A stretch of 40,369 bases of DNA from Bacteroidota bacterium (GTDB lineage: Bacteria; Bacteroidota; Bacteroidia; UKL13-3), in the NCBI GenBank assembly GCA_947446605.1, contig CANFHJ010000011.1, forward strand, positions 1 through 40,369, given 5' to 3'. The translations under genes were made by a program, and so were the position numbers. Below, in pieces: positions 18,508 to 27,580 of the stretch; position 1 is the stretch's first letter, and each line of letters opens with the position of its first letter. Under the pieces are notes generated by a model that made no database searches, was not told the DNA's origin, and saw nothing but the letters and a program-made list of their open reading frames with translations.

Positions 18508-21500
18508 TTAATCTTCTATTTCTCCAATTTCACCTTCAGTTACCAGACTTGCTTTACCAGCGTAGTAATTACGGGTAAAACTGCACCATACGCAGGTGTC
18601 TTTGTTACAACCTTCCGTAAACTCCTTTTTCATAATTTTAGCATGTACGGTTTTAATTTGCATTTCCACTACCAATAAATCATCTGGAATAATGTTAACG
18701 CGTTCCTTATGAAACTGATGAATTTTTATTCCGCCATCACCCACCTCGGATAAAGGCTCAATAAAATCAAATTCGGCACTTTTCATTTCCCATTTTTTGG
18801 TAGCGTCATAATCCATTAACAGTTTGTAAAATACTGCCTGGCGCCAATAATCACCTCCATGGATATCTTCAAATTTTGGTTCTTTACCTTCTGCTATTGC
18901 CTTTTCTGCAGCCTCAGGATTTGGTCTTTTAAATTTGTCTTTAGCTTTTACAAACGAGCCTGTTTTGTAATCTACCACATTTACAAAATTGCCATCAAAT
19001 TCCATTTTATCTATTTTCCCATTGAGCGGAATTCCATGCACCATCACGTTTTTATAAGATCTTTCTACGCTGGTAACTTTGTTCCATTGCGAAATATATT
19101 CTTTGTAATACATGGGCAAAATTTCTTCTCCATATTCTAATCTCCGCTTATAATCGGCCTCCGTAAAACTGTCTTGGTGGCGTTTCATAAACCATTTAAA
19201 ATCATTCAGCAGCATTTCAATGTTTCCAAATTGTTTGTCTGTTTCGGCATTCATCTTTTTAAACAATTGTTCTAAGGCAAAATGCACTGCCGAACCAAAA
19301 GTCATATTGCCATTTTTAGGAGAAGGAACTTTTATAAAATTGTTAAAGTAAAAGCTAACAGGGCATTTTAGGAAATTATTTAAATGTGTAACGCTCAGAG
19401 AATATTTGTCGAGCAAACTATCTGTAAATGCATTATCAATAAGGGTACTTGGAATAGTTGCTTCTACCTCTTTTTGCATATTGGTAAAGGTAAAGGCCAT
19501 TAAATCTTCTTCTGTTGCGCGTTCTACCTTGGTTTCTATTTCTTTGTCTTCGGTAATTTCTGCAATAAATTTACTTTGTTCTAAAAGCTTTTGGTTAAGG
19601 TCTTGTTCAGAATAACTCATTTGCAAATGACTTTTAGCACGTGTCATGGCTACATAAAATAGTCTTCTGGTTTCTTCGGTCTCGTCACCTTGAATATCAA
19701 ATAAATTATCCGGTAATTTAAAGCCATTATTTCTATTGGCTGAATCCCATGATTTGCTGTTGCAGCCAATAATATAAACGTAATTAAATTCTAAACCTTT
19801 AGAAGAATGTGTAGTTATAAAATTCACACCATTTTCGCTGTACAATATTTTTTCGGCAGCTAACTCAATGGTATAATCTTGCATTAACAGAATAGTTTCC
19901 GTTAATGTTTTTAGGCTATGTTTGGGGTTTTTAGCACATTCAGATTTAATAAAATCAAAAAAGGTGCTAAGCATTTCCATGTACCAAGTTTTTTCTTCAT
20001 GCACAATGGCAGTAGCCAATAAACCACAGTCGCGCAATATTTGGTGAACCGTTTCTTGTGGTGTTTGGTTCAGGCAAGATTTAATTAAACTTTCAATGGT
20101 ATGGCTAAAATGTAATAATGCTGCGCCTTGCGTTTGTTGTTCAAATAAATCGCTTTGTTTTTTATTGGCCAATTTGCTTAACTCTTCACGCCAACTTGTA
20201 TTGCGTTCATTAAAATTTTTGCTAGCAATACCTACAGACATGCGCGCAATTTCTAAAGTTGGAATATTGAATTCTTGGAAATGTAAAATTTCAAATAAAT
20301 AGGGTTCTCCTGTAAAAGCTTTTTCTGTTTCTGCAGCTAAAAACTGCATCACTTTGATAATCTTTTTTACAATTGGTTCGAACAGAATATTTACGCGTTT
20401 ACGCGTATTTACCTCTATGTTTTTAGATTTTAAATAAGCAATCATATCCTCTGCCTGTTGGTGGTTTCGGTAGAGGATAGCTATTTCATTTAATGGAACA
20501 TTTTGTGCGTGGAGTGCCTCAATTTCTTTGGTAATTGCAACGGCTTCATGCAATGGATTAAAGTAAGAAACAATTAATGGTTTATTTGCTTGCGCCAATC
20601 TTTCTGTATTGCGGGCATACAATGTTTTCTCAGAAAAAACGCGCTGTTCATTGCGTGTAATTAATTTGCCAGCTGCATCCAAAATGGCTTGTGTAGAACG
20701 GTAATTATCCTCTAATTTTACCATTTTCATATAGCCTTGGTATTTAGAAATAAAATGATTGATATTTTCAATACTTGCACCTTGAAAACGGAAAATAGAT
20801 TGGTCATCATCTCCCACCGCAAATACATTTGGCACCTCCCAATAGCTTAATAACAATTGCAATAAATCATTTTGAGAGCCACTCGTATCTTGGTATTCAT
20901 CTACCAGTATATATTGAAATTTTTCTTGGTAATCAAATAAGAGGGTTTCATTTTCTCTAAAAGCTTTTATTACCCAAAGAATCATGTCTGCAAAATCATA
21001 ACGGTTGTTGTTGCGCAACATTTTTTGATAGGGCTCAAACAGGGCAATACCTGCTTTTAAGAGTTCCATTTTCTTTAATTCTTCATTGATGGCATCTTTT
21101 TTAAGATCACCTTTTACATAGCTCACGCCATTTTTTGTAGTGGCCCGTTTGTACAAAAACGCTTCTCTATTGGGAAGGTCGGTACAATATTCATTTGTTT
21201 TGTCGGTTAAAAAATCTGGTGTCCAATCCTCTTTTTTCATTAATTCAAAGAGGCCCTTCAATCTAAAGATTTCGTAATAGGCGTCGCCCGTATAGCGTTT
21301 CAATGGATGGTTCTTGGGAAGTGAATCAACCAATTCGCGCAACAGTTGTTTGCTTTCTAAATCGTTAATTGGATCAAGATTTCTAAAGCCAAAGACGTCT
21401 AAATTTTCTTGAATAACTTTATTACAAAAACCGTGGAAGGTTGAAATTTGCACATTATAAGAAGCTGGTCCTATAAATTCCTGCAAGCGTTTGCGCATGG

Positions 21501-21726
21501 CTATAGCTCCAGCATCTGTATAGGTAAGGCATAAAATGTTTTGTGGGTTGGCATCTGTTTCAATTAGAATGCGGGCAATTCTTGCGGCTAGTATTTGTGT
21601 TTTCCCTGTTCCTGGTCCTGCAATTACCATTACAGGTCCATCAATATGTTGAACGGCAGATTTTTGTTGTTCGTTGAGGGCGTTAAAAACTGCCTCAAAT
21701 TTTTCTTTGTTAAATAAGACTGGCAT
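18508..21726 (-). CDS. UvrD/PcrA-type helicase fused to a RecB-like PD-(D/E)XK nuclease
   Basis: A 1072-residue superfamily 1A DNA helicase. Motifs in order: Q-motif region LNEQQKSAV; Walker A GPGTGKT at 37-43; Walker B LVDEYQDTSGSQ; GDDDQSIFRFQGA; NYRST; THSSKGLEFNYVYI; and RRLFYVAMTRAKS. The C-terminal third is a RecB/AddB-type nuclease: AVHFALEQLF, then GKIDKM and VVDYKTG (near residue 918). One Cys lies before the nuclease core (KCPVSFYF, about 790) and three after it (CNKDTCVWC, about 1038-1047). That is the arrangement used in AddB, Cas4 and related nucleases to hold a 4Fe-4S cluster. The likely role is processing of DNA ends in recombination or repair. No AddB-like partner gene is adjacent. 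The start ATG at 21726 lies at the edge of an inverted repeat. Confidence 0.9.
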   Translation of the reverse strand: MPVLFNKEKFEAVFNALNEQQKSAVQHIDGPVMVIAGPGTGKTQILAARIARILIETDANPQNILCLTYTDAGAIAMRKRLQEFIGPASYNVQISTFHGFCNKVIQENLDVFGFRNLDPINDLESKQLLRELVDSLPKNHPLKRYTGDAYYEIFRLKGLFELMKKEDWTPDFLTDKTNEYCTDLPNREAFLYKRATTKNGVSYVKGDLKKDAINEELKKMELLKAGIALFEPYQKMLRNNNRYDFADMILWVIKAFRENETLLFDYQEKFQYILVDEYQDTSGSQNDLLQLLLSYWEVPNVFAVGDDDQSIFRFQGASIENINHFISKYQGYMKMVKLEDNYRSTQAILDAAGKLITRNEQRVFSEKTLYARNTERLAQANKPLIVSYFNPLHEAVAITKEIEALHAQNVPLNEIAILYRNHQQAEDMIAYLKSKNIEVNTRKRVNILFEPIVKKIIKVMQFLAAETEKAFTGEPYLFEILHFQEFNIPTLEIARMSVGIASKNFNERNTSWREELSKLANKKQSDLFEQQTQGAALLHFSHTIESLIKSCLNQTPQETVHQILRDCGLLATAIVHEEKTWYMEMLSTFFDFIKSECAKNPKHSLKTLTETILLMQDYTIELAAEKILYSENGVNFITTHSSKGLEFNYVYIIGCNSKSWDSANRNNGFKLPDNLFDIQGDETEETRRLFYVAMTRAKSHLQMSYSEQDLNQKLLEQSKFIAEITEDKEIETKVERATEEDLMAFTFTNMQKEVEATIPSTLIDNAFTDSLLDKYSLSVTHLNNFLKCPVSFYFNNFIKVPSPKNGNMTFGSAVHFALEQLFKKMNAETDKQFGNIEMLLNDFKWFMKRHQDSFTEADYKRRLEYGEEILPMYYKEYISQWNKVTSVERSYKNVMVHGIPLNGKIDKMEFDGNFVNVVDYKTGSFVKAKDKFKRPNPEAAEKAIAEGKEPKFEDIHGGDYWRQAVFYKLLMDYDATKKWEMKSAEFDFIEPLSEVGDGGIKIHQFHKERVNIIPDDLLVVEMQIKTVHAKIMKKEFTEGCNKDTCVWCSFTRNYYAGKASLVTEGEIGEIED

Positions 21727-21744
21727 TTACCTAATATAGGTAAA
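21726..21744. promoter_or_regulatory. Inverted repeat at the helicase-nuclease start codon
   Basis: TTTACCT (21726-21732), a five-base spacer, then AGGTAAA (21738-21744): a perfect 7-base dyad whose left end includes the first base of the ATG. It could be an operator or an mRNA hairpin that hides the start. No regulator is implied by the sequence. Confidence 0.35.
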
Positions 21745-21821
21745 AAAAATGAAAAAAGCAAGAGAAACTTTCGCCTTTTTGCCACTTTCTAACAAAACCG
21801 CCACCTTGCGGGAATGAATTT

Positions 21822-22295
21822 TTATTGCTTCACCAACATCACCACAGCGTAGGCAACAATTCCTTCTTCTCTTCCAATAAATCCTAACTTTTCGTTGGTG
21901 GTTGCCTTAATTGAAATCTCATCAATGCTTACCTTGCAAATTTCTGCGATGCAGGCTCTCATGGCTGCGGCATAGGGCATAATTTTTGGTTTTTCGCAAA
22001 CCACAGTGCTATCTAAATTACTTATTTGATAGCCTTTTTCTGCGGCCAATGAAATACATTTTGCCAAAATAAGTTTGCTATCAATTCCTTTATTTTCTTT
22101 GCTTGTGTCTGGGAAATGAACGCCAATATCGCCTAAGGCTAAAGCACCTAAAATGGCATCTGATATGGCATGTAACAATACATCTGCATCACTATGGCCT
22201 AAAATTCCTTTGTCAGCAGGAATTTGTATTCCGCCTAAAATGAAATCTCTTTCCTCAGAAAGTTGGTGAACATCAAATCCAAATCCTACGCGCAT
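21822..22295 (-). CDS. ispF: 2-C-methyl-D-erythritol 2,4-cyclodiphosphate synthase
   Basis: This enzyme of the MEP isoprenoid pathway cyclises CDP-methylerythritol 2-phosphate to MEcPP with release of CMP. It is a cytoplasmic trimer with a metal ion at each active site. Metal and substrate motifs are visible: GFDVHQL (Asp8, His10), the GHSDADVLLHAISDAILGA region with His and Asp ligands, DIGVHFPDTS, and ATTNEKLGFIGREEGI near the C-terminus. The 157-residue length is standard. Its ATG overlaps the porV stop codon in TAATG, so it is the last gene of a porU-porV-ispF unit and probably translationally coupled to porV. No obvious terminator follows in the 95 bases before the helicase gene. Confidence 0.97.
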   Translation of the reverse strand: MRVGFGFDVHQLSEERDFILGGIQIPADKGILGHSDADVLLHAISDAILGALALGDIGVHFPDTSKENKGIDSKLILAKCISLAAEKGYQISNLDSTVVCEKPKIMPYAAAMRACIAEICKVSIDEISIKATTNEKLGFIGREEGIVAYAVVMLVKQ

Positions 22296-23548
22296 TATTC
22301 TGTTACTGGGGCTTTGTCTTCTTCTTTGTTTTGCGTAACAAATGCATCAAAGTCGAAAAGAAGCGTGAAACGTAAAGTTTTTTCTAGTGGATTTCTTTGG
22401 TCAATAGGAACCAAATAGGATAAATCAATTCCAAATACATTGAAACGGAAGCCTGCACCAAAGGTCATAAATTTTCTATTTCCCTTATAAGGACTTTCAT
22501 GAAAATATCCCGCGCGTAAGGCAAATTGTTTGTCGTACCAGTATTCTAAACCCGTTGAAATATTAATCTCTTGCAATTCTTCTTTTAATCCGCCTGGTGC
22601 ATCGTAAAAAGATTGAATCATTCCTTGAATGGGCGGCACATCTGGGTTCATTCCTTGCGTAATTACCCTTTGTCCGCTTGGAGTGATAGAATCATAGCCA
22701 GCAATTGTTTGCAGGTATTTAGGATTTGTTGGAACCAATAGTTTGTTGAAGTCTAAAGCAACTGCAATAGTATTGTATTTGTCAATTTCCATTTGGGCAT
22801 AACCACCAATTCTAAGGTTAATTGGAATGAAATTTTGGTATTGCTGACTGGTATAAGAAATTTTAGATCCAATATTGGTAATTGCACCACCTAAAGAATA
22901 GTTTACATTGTACTTTTTACCTTCTAATTTAATTTTGGTTTTATTGGTATAGTATGAAGTTATATCGCCTGCAAATGCGTTACCAGCGCTAACAGGGTTC
23001 GGACCTTGGTTAAAAGCTCCTGCCAAATCACTGCGGATGTAACGAAAGGCAATACCAACCGAAAAGTGGTCAGATAATTTTGAGGCATATCCCAAATCAA
23101 CGGCTAATTCATTTGGGTTGTAATTACCAGTACTGTTGCCAAAATTATCCGTAAAATTAATTTGACCCAATGAAAAATACCTTAATGATGCAGCAATTGC
23201 AGAGCGGTCGTTGATTTTCGCATAGCCACTCATATAGGCTAAATTAATGTCTGGAACCAAACTCTTAAGCCATGGTGTGTAACTCAAAGAAACTGCGCCT
23301 TGTTTTTCATTAAATACTATTTTGGAAACATTCCAATGCATGGCGTTTACATCATTGGGCATAGCCACACCTACGTCGCCCATACCACCGCCTCTGGCTT
23401 CTGGTGTAATCATTAAAAAAGGAACAGCAGTTGAAATGGTATTTCTACCATCTAATTGCGAATTGCTACCTGCTATTTGCGCCGTAGAAAATTGGCTACT
23501 AAAAATGCTAAGTAATAGTAAAGGAAGTAAGGTCTTGTTGTTTCTCAT
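22295..23548 (-). CDS. porV: T9SS outer-membrane shuttle protein PorV (LptO)
   Basis: A 417-residue FadL-like outer-membrane beta-barrel. In T9SS, PorV picks up cargo at the translocon by its CTD and carries it to the sortase PorU. Evidence: the signal peptide (LLPLLLLSIFSSQFSTAQ); the family N-terminal region TAVPFLMITPEARGGGMGDV and then AMPNDVNAMHWNVSK; barrel strands rich in aromatic residues; and its place directly after porU (44-base gap). The ATG at 23548 is preferred over an in-frame GTG five codons upstream. The same porU-porV order next to gldJ is known in Flavobacterium johnsoniae. Overlap with ispF suggests one message. Confidence 0.93.
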   Translation of the reverse strand: MRNNKTLLPLLLLSIFSSQFSTAQIAGSNSQLDGRNTISTAVPFLMITPEARGGGMGDVGVAMPNDVNAMHWNVSKIVFNEKQGAVSLSYTPWLKSLVPDINLAYMSGYAKINDRSAIAASLRYFSLGQINFTDNFGNSTGNYNPNELAVDLGYASKLSDHFSVGIAFRYIRSDLAGAFNQGPNPVSAGNAFAGDITSYYTNKTKIKLEGKKYNVNYSLGGAITNIGSKISYTSQQYQNFIPINLRIGGYAQMEIDKYNTIAVALDFNKLLVPTNPKYLQTIAGYDSITPSGQRVITQGMNPDVPPIQGMIQSFYDAPGGLKEELQEINISTGLEYWYDKQFALRAGYFHESPYKGNRKFMTFGAGFRFNVFGIDLSYLVPIDQRNPLEKTLRFTLLFDFDAFVTQNKEEDKAPVTE

Positions 23549-23592
23549 TATAGGTCGCTGCACAAAAATAAATTCTTGCTCAATTTTAGGAA

Positions 23593-26500
23593 TTAATTTA
23601 AGATTACCAATTTTTCTGTTTTTTCTATTGTTTTTTGTCCCGGCACCAGCACCTTACATTTATAAATATAAACGCCATTTGCCAGCTTATCGCCATAATC
23701 GTCTTTGCCATCCCATTGCAATTGATCAAAATGCGTTCCTTGCAGCATTACCTGCGTTTGGAGGGTTTTTACCAATTTTCCACTAATGGTAAAAATTTGA
23801 ATCATAACTTTCATATCCTCCCCACTTAAATTGTGGTCGAAATGAAATGTTGTGAAATTGTTAAATGGATTTGGATAGTTTAACAATTGACTCAGACTAG
23901 GTTTGTCGGATGATTTAACCTCAAAATCCAACGTAGCTTCCGACATATTATTGTATACATCGTAGGCTTTGAATTTAATTTGGTGTTTACCAGCGGGTAA
24001 ATTTGAAATTAGGTGAAATACTTCTCCGCTTTGGTAGCTGTTTAAGGTTGCTTGGTAAAAATCGTTTACAATAACGGCCTGGGTTTGGTTATTGTCTATT
24101 ACATACATTAAATCTCTTCCAATGCCTCTTCCGGTGGTATTGATGCCATTTTCATCGTAGAGTTTGGCTATGAGTTTTGGACTTTCATGTGTAATTCCGC
24201 CATTGATAAACTTTTCATCGTTTAAGAAGAGTTTTATTTCTGGACCCTTTTGATCGGCAGATGAGCTATCTCCGGTTCCGCCAATAAAAATTTTGTTATA
24301 ATAGCCATTGGCATCTTTTAAATCGTTATTAGCGTAATAACTAATTTTACCATATCCATATTCGTAGGCAATGTCTTTTGGCACCACAAAACTGAAAACA
24401 AAGTTGCCATTGCTTACGCTTGCCTTACCTCTATACAATACATTGTTTTGCATTGAAAATGGCATTGGCGTGCTAGCGGGCGGATTATTTCCTATTGTTG
24501 AATAGGTAGTAAATTTATCGTAAACCACAGGGTAAATGGTGCCACTAAAATCATTTAATTTTATGCCTTGTTTATTTGTTACAATGCCACTTATTTCAAA
24601 TTTCTTTAATGCTTTTAAAGTGTCATTAAAAACAAGCAAATCTTTCCCATTTATTTGGGTGGTATTTACTTCAAAATTTGGGTAGGCCAAAGTTAAAAAC
24701 GGATCACCCAAGAGGGTAAAGTTTCTTGTATTAGGATCGTTATAATCATTTTTTGTTTTTCTAACAATATCTCCCAAACGAGGAGGGTTTAATTGGGAGA
24801 TAGAATCAAAGCCAATATTGTCGTAAAATTTACTGTTAAGGGTAGCGTTTTGGCTAGAAAAAACCAAACGAACTGTTGTAAATAATCCTATGGCGCCGCC
24901 AATTGGATTTAATAAAGTTTGTTCCCCTGCACTCAATCTAGCTGGGTCGTCGAATCTACTAAATTCGCATGTTGCCGTCATAAACAGCGGAAGTTTAACC
25001 CCATTTTCCGGCAAACCATTGGTCCACCTATTGATATCGTCAATCCCCAGAACACGCTCTGCCGTAAGGCCAACTTCGCCGCCATGTCCAGTGTAATTAA
25101 AAACTAAACATCCGCTTTGTATAGCGTTATTAAATGCTTTTTGTGCTTCAGGAAAACGTGCCCCACCAGCGGTACTTTCTTTTTTATAAGCATCTAAAAA
25201 AATCTTTTCGACATTAAATTCTGGATAATTGGTAAGTATGCCGTTTGCTAAATTATTGCTTTGGTCTTGGTGTTGGTTATTGTCTTCATCGTCTGCTGTA
25301 AAAACCAATTTATTTCGCCACGAACCAAATGCCGTTGATGCGTTGTATGAAATAATTTTGTCTACCAATTGGGCCGCTTCTGTTTCATTGGTAACAGGTA
25401 AACGCCCAATTCCAATATCCAATAATTCTCCGGTGTTTCCACCCATATCCCAATTGCCTTCATCATCGTCTAAAAGACCAATAAAATCGTCGCTACAATA
25501 GCTACTGGTTGGTGCAAAAGATTCGCGACTTTCAAAAGTTAAAATAAAATTGGTATTTGGCTTTTGTCTGAATTTATAATCGTAGGATGCTCTTCCAAAG
25601 AGTGCCGCATATTTGGGGGCTTCAGTTGGGTTAGAGGCTTTGTCGTGAAACATTTTCAAGAAATCTCTCACTGCACATAAATCTGGTGCACCGCCTGAAA
25701 ATTCATTGTAAATATCTTGCACATTAATTACTTCAATTCTCAAATTGTCTTTTGTTCGGTGGTGGTCTGCCAAACGTTTTGCTTCAGCTAGAAAGTTAGG
25801 ATGACTAATAATAAAACCATCTGGTGCAACTAGGGCATGCAAATTTTGATTGGCAATTCTTCCTGCATTTACCACTTGGTAATAATTACTACCATCATAG
25901 GCAGCATAAGTTTTTAAGCTGTCAGTTGCTTGGGTAAAGGTGTAGGTGTTTGAAGCAAAAATTCCGTCTACTAAAAATGGTTCAGTTGGATTGGTCACAT
26001 CTAAAACATTTAAACTTCGGTTACAAGCAATTTGGTATTTGCTAATATTTCCGGCACCCATGTTTGTTGCATCTTTGAAAACAAAATTGCCATTGGTTAT
26101 GCGTAATTCTGCTTTGGCTTGTATTTCAAAAAAATCGAGCCAACCTATGCTACCACTAGAGGGTTTGTTATAAGAATAATTGATGGTAAAATTAGGGCTA
26201 CTACTGTTAAAAGTTGTCTGGTTAATTACCAACCCGCAAGTAAAGGCATCTTCAAAATCTGGTAGAACACTCGTGCAATTTTGAGATAAAATTGGGCTGC
26301 CATTTACCTGTATGTTAAATGCACTTGGGGTGAATGATCTTGCCGTAACAGACGACCTAAAGTTGATAGGTTCAGTGCTTAATAAATAGGGAATACTTAC
26401 ATTAAAACTTTGTTGGGTAATTCTGTCAAATTCCTCGCCCAACCAAACTTTACCCGACTTAATTAAATTGGTTCGTTCATTGTTATAGATACTTAAAAAT

Positions 26501-27426
26501 GTATAGGAATTGATAGTAGCATTTTCACCTGTTAAGGAATTAATTTTTTGAATGCGTTTGCCAGGGGTATTTCCAATGGTTAGAAAGTAATAGGTGGTAT
26601 CGCAATAATAATTGGAAACAAAAGCATAGGCTTTACTCGTTTCATTATATATCCATTGGTTTATTTGAGATTCTCCATAAAAACTTATAAAATCTCCGGG
26701 GTTAAATTTTCCATCCAATTCGCCTTGCAGCAGAATAGGAATTTCTTTTAAATCGTCAATTCTTTTTACACTATTAGATTGCGGCAACATACCAGCACCT
26801 CTTCCATATAGCTTGATATTCCTGGGATCTACCGCATCTGGATTAAAACCTAAACTTCTAAAGTTAGCATAATCAATTCTGTAAATTCCATTTTGTGTGG
26901 TTCCAATTTTTACCCAATCTCCGGAGGATAAAACTGAATTAGCGGCATAGGTGTTTGTTTTCTTTAATGCTATCTGCTTATTGCTTGTTAGGGTATAGTT
27001 TATAGTAAATTGAAGTAGTTTATTGATTTTTTCTCCTTCCTTTTTGAAAGGTATAATTCTGATTATTAAAAATGTTTTTCCTCTTTCTGTTGCTGTTGAA
27101 TAATTAAATTTATAGCTATTAATTATATCCAATTTGTTGCTTGAATTTGACAATAAAGCAACACTTTCTTCTATCGGTTCGAACCGAATATCCGAAATTT
27201 CAGCCCTTCCGATTAAAATTTTTTCTTGAAAAAATGGCAAATTTCCATGGATCGGATCGAAAAAGGCACCCTTAAATCCACCTTCTATTGAAAGCGGCTG
27301 TTCCCATATGAGCTCCCTGTTTAATAATATATTTTGGGCCATAGTTTGCTCTAAAACAGACAAGTATGCTATTGTAAAGAGAACAATACTCCAAAAATAT
27401 TTTCTTAATTTCTTCAAAAATTGCAT
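23593..27426 (-). CDS. porU: T9SS sortase PorU (gingipain-like C25 peptidase)
   Basis: A 1277-residue surface sortase that cuts CTDs from T9SS cargo and, for type A cargo, joins it to an anchor such as anionic LPS. It has a signal peptide (to about residue 31), a long N-terminal region, and a peptidase C25 domain from about 560. The catalytic His781 is in NYTGHGGEVG and Cys820 in TATCEFSRF. Ig-like domains follow, and the end is a CTD-like domain (YPNPFNNFTTFHF ... DDYGDKLANGVYIYKC). PorU in Porphyromonas gingivalis also carries a CTD. First gene of the porU-porV-ispF unit. The 154-base spacer to the divergent porP/sprF gene should hold its promoter, but I see no clean TTG/TAnnTTTG pair. Confidence 0.95.
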   Translation of the reverse strand: MQFLKKLRKYFWSIVLFTIAYLSVLEQTMAQNILLNRELIWEQPLSIEGGFKGAFFDPIHGNLPFFQEKILIGRAEISDIRFEPIEESVALLSNSSNKLDIINSYKFNYSTATERGKTFLIIRIIPFKKEGEKINKLLQFTINYTLTSNKQIALKKTNTYAANSVLSSGDWVKIGTTQNGIYRIDYANFRSLGFNPDAVDPRNIKLYGRGAGMLPQSNSVKRIDDLKEIPILLQGELDGKFNPGDFISFYGESQINQWIYNETSKAYAFVSNYYCDTTYYFLTIGNTPGKRIQKINSLTGENATINSYTFLSIYNNERTNLIKSGKVWLGEEFDRITQQSFNVSIPYLLSTEPINFRSSVTARSFTPSAFNIQVNGSPILSQNCTSVLPDFEDAFTCGLVINQTTFNSSSPNFTINYSYNKPSSGSIGWLDFFEIQAKAELRITNGNFVFKDATNMGAGNISKYQIACNRSLNVLDVTNPTEPFLVDGIFASNTYTFTQATDSLKTYAAYDGSNYYQVVNAGRIANQNLHALVAPDGFIISHPNFLAEAKRLADHHRTKDNLRIEVINVQDIYNEFSGGAPDLCAVRDFLKMFHDKASNPTEAPKYAALFGRASYDYKFRQKPNTNFILTFESRESFAPTSSYCSDDFIGLLDDDEGNWDMGGNTGELLDIGIGRLPVTNETEAAQLVDKIISYNASTAFGSWRNKLVFTADDEDNNQHQDQSNNLANGILTNYPEFNVEKIFLDAYKKESTAGGARFPEAQKAFNNAIQSGCLVFNYTGHGGEVGLTAERVLGIDDINRWTNGLPENGVKLPLFMTATCEFSRFDDPARLSAGEQTLLNPIGGAIGLFTTVRLVFSSQNATLNSKFYDNIGFDSISQLNPPRLGDIVRKTKNDYNDPNTRNFTLLGDPFLTLAYPNFEVNTTQINGKDLLVFNDTLKALKKFEISGIVTNKQGIKLNDFSGTIYPVVYDKFTTYSTIGNNPPASTPMPFSMQNNVLYRGKASVSNGNFVFSFVVPKDIAYEYGYGKISYYANNDLKDANGYYNKIFIGGTGDSSSADQKGPEIKLFLNDEKFINGGITHESPKLIAKLYDENGINTTGRGIGRDLMYVIDNNQTQAVIVNDFYQATLNSYQSGEVFHLISNLPAGKHQIKFKAYDVYNNMSEATLDFEVKSSDKPSLSQLLNYPNPFNNFTTFHFDHNLSGEDMKVMIQIFTISGKLVKTLQTQVMLQGTHFDQLQWDGKDDYGDKLANGVYIYKCKVLVPGQKTIEKTEKLVILN
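27176..27185. repeat. Perfect GGTTCGAACC palindrome inside porU
   Basis: Extended dyad TCGGTTCGAACCGA (27174-27187). It encodes RFEP in porU, while other copies fall in different frames of their genes, so protein sequence does not explain it. Confidence 0.7.
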
Positions 27427-27490
27427 GGTTTATGACAAAATACTTATAATTGAAAATTAGTTAACACCGCTTTAAAACGATGACAAATTA

Positions 27491-27534
27491 AACAAATTGT
27501 CTTGGTAAGTGTGAAGTTAATTGAAACAAATTGT
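27491..27534. promoter_or_regulatory. Paired AACAAATTGT sites in the porU / porP divergent spacer
   Basis: AACAAATTGT occurs at 27491-27500 and again at 27525-27534, 34 bases apart, about three helical turns. The core ACAAATTGT is a dyad (ACAA-A-TTGT). The position between divergent T9SS operons fits a shared operator. A TATAATTG, one mismatch from the -7 consensus, starts at 27535. Confidence 0.35.
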
Positions 27535-27580
27535 TATAATTGCATTTCTATACCTATACGTATTGACCTCATAAATTTAA

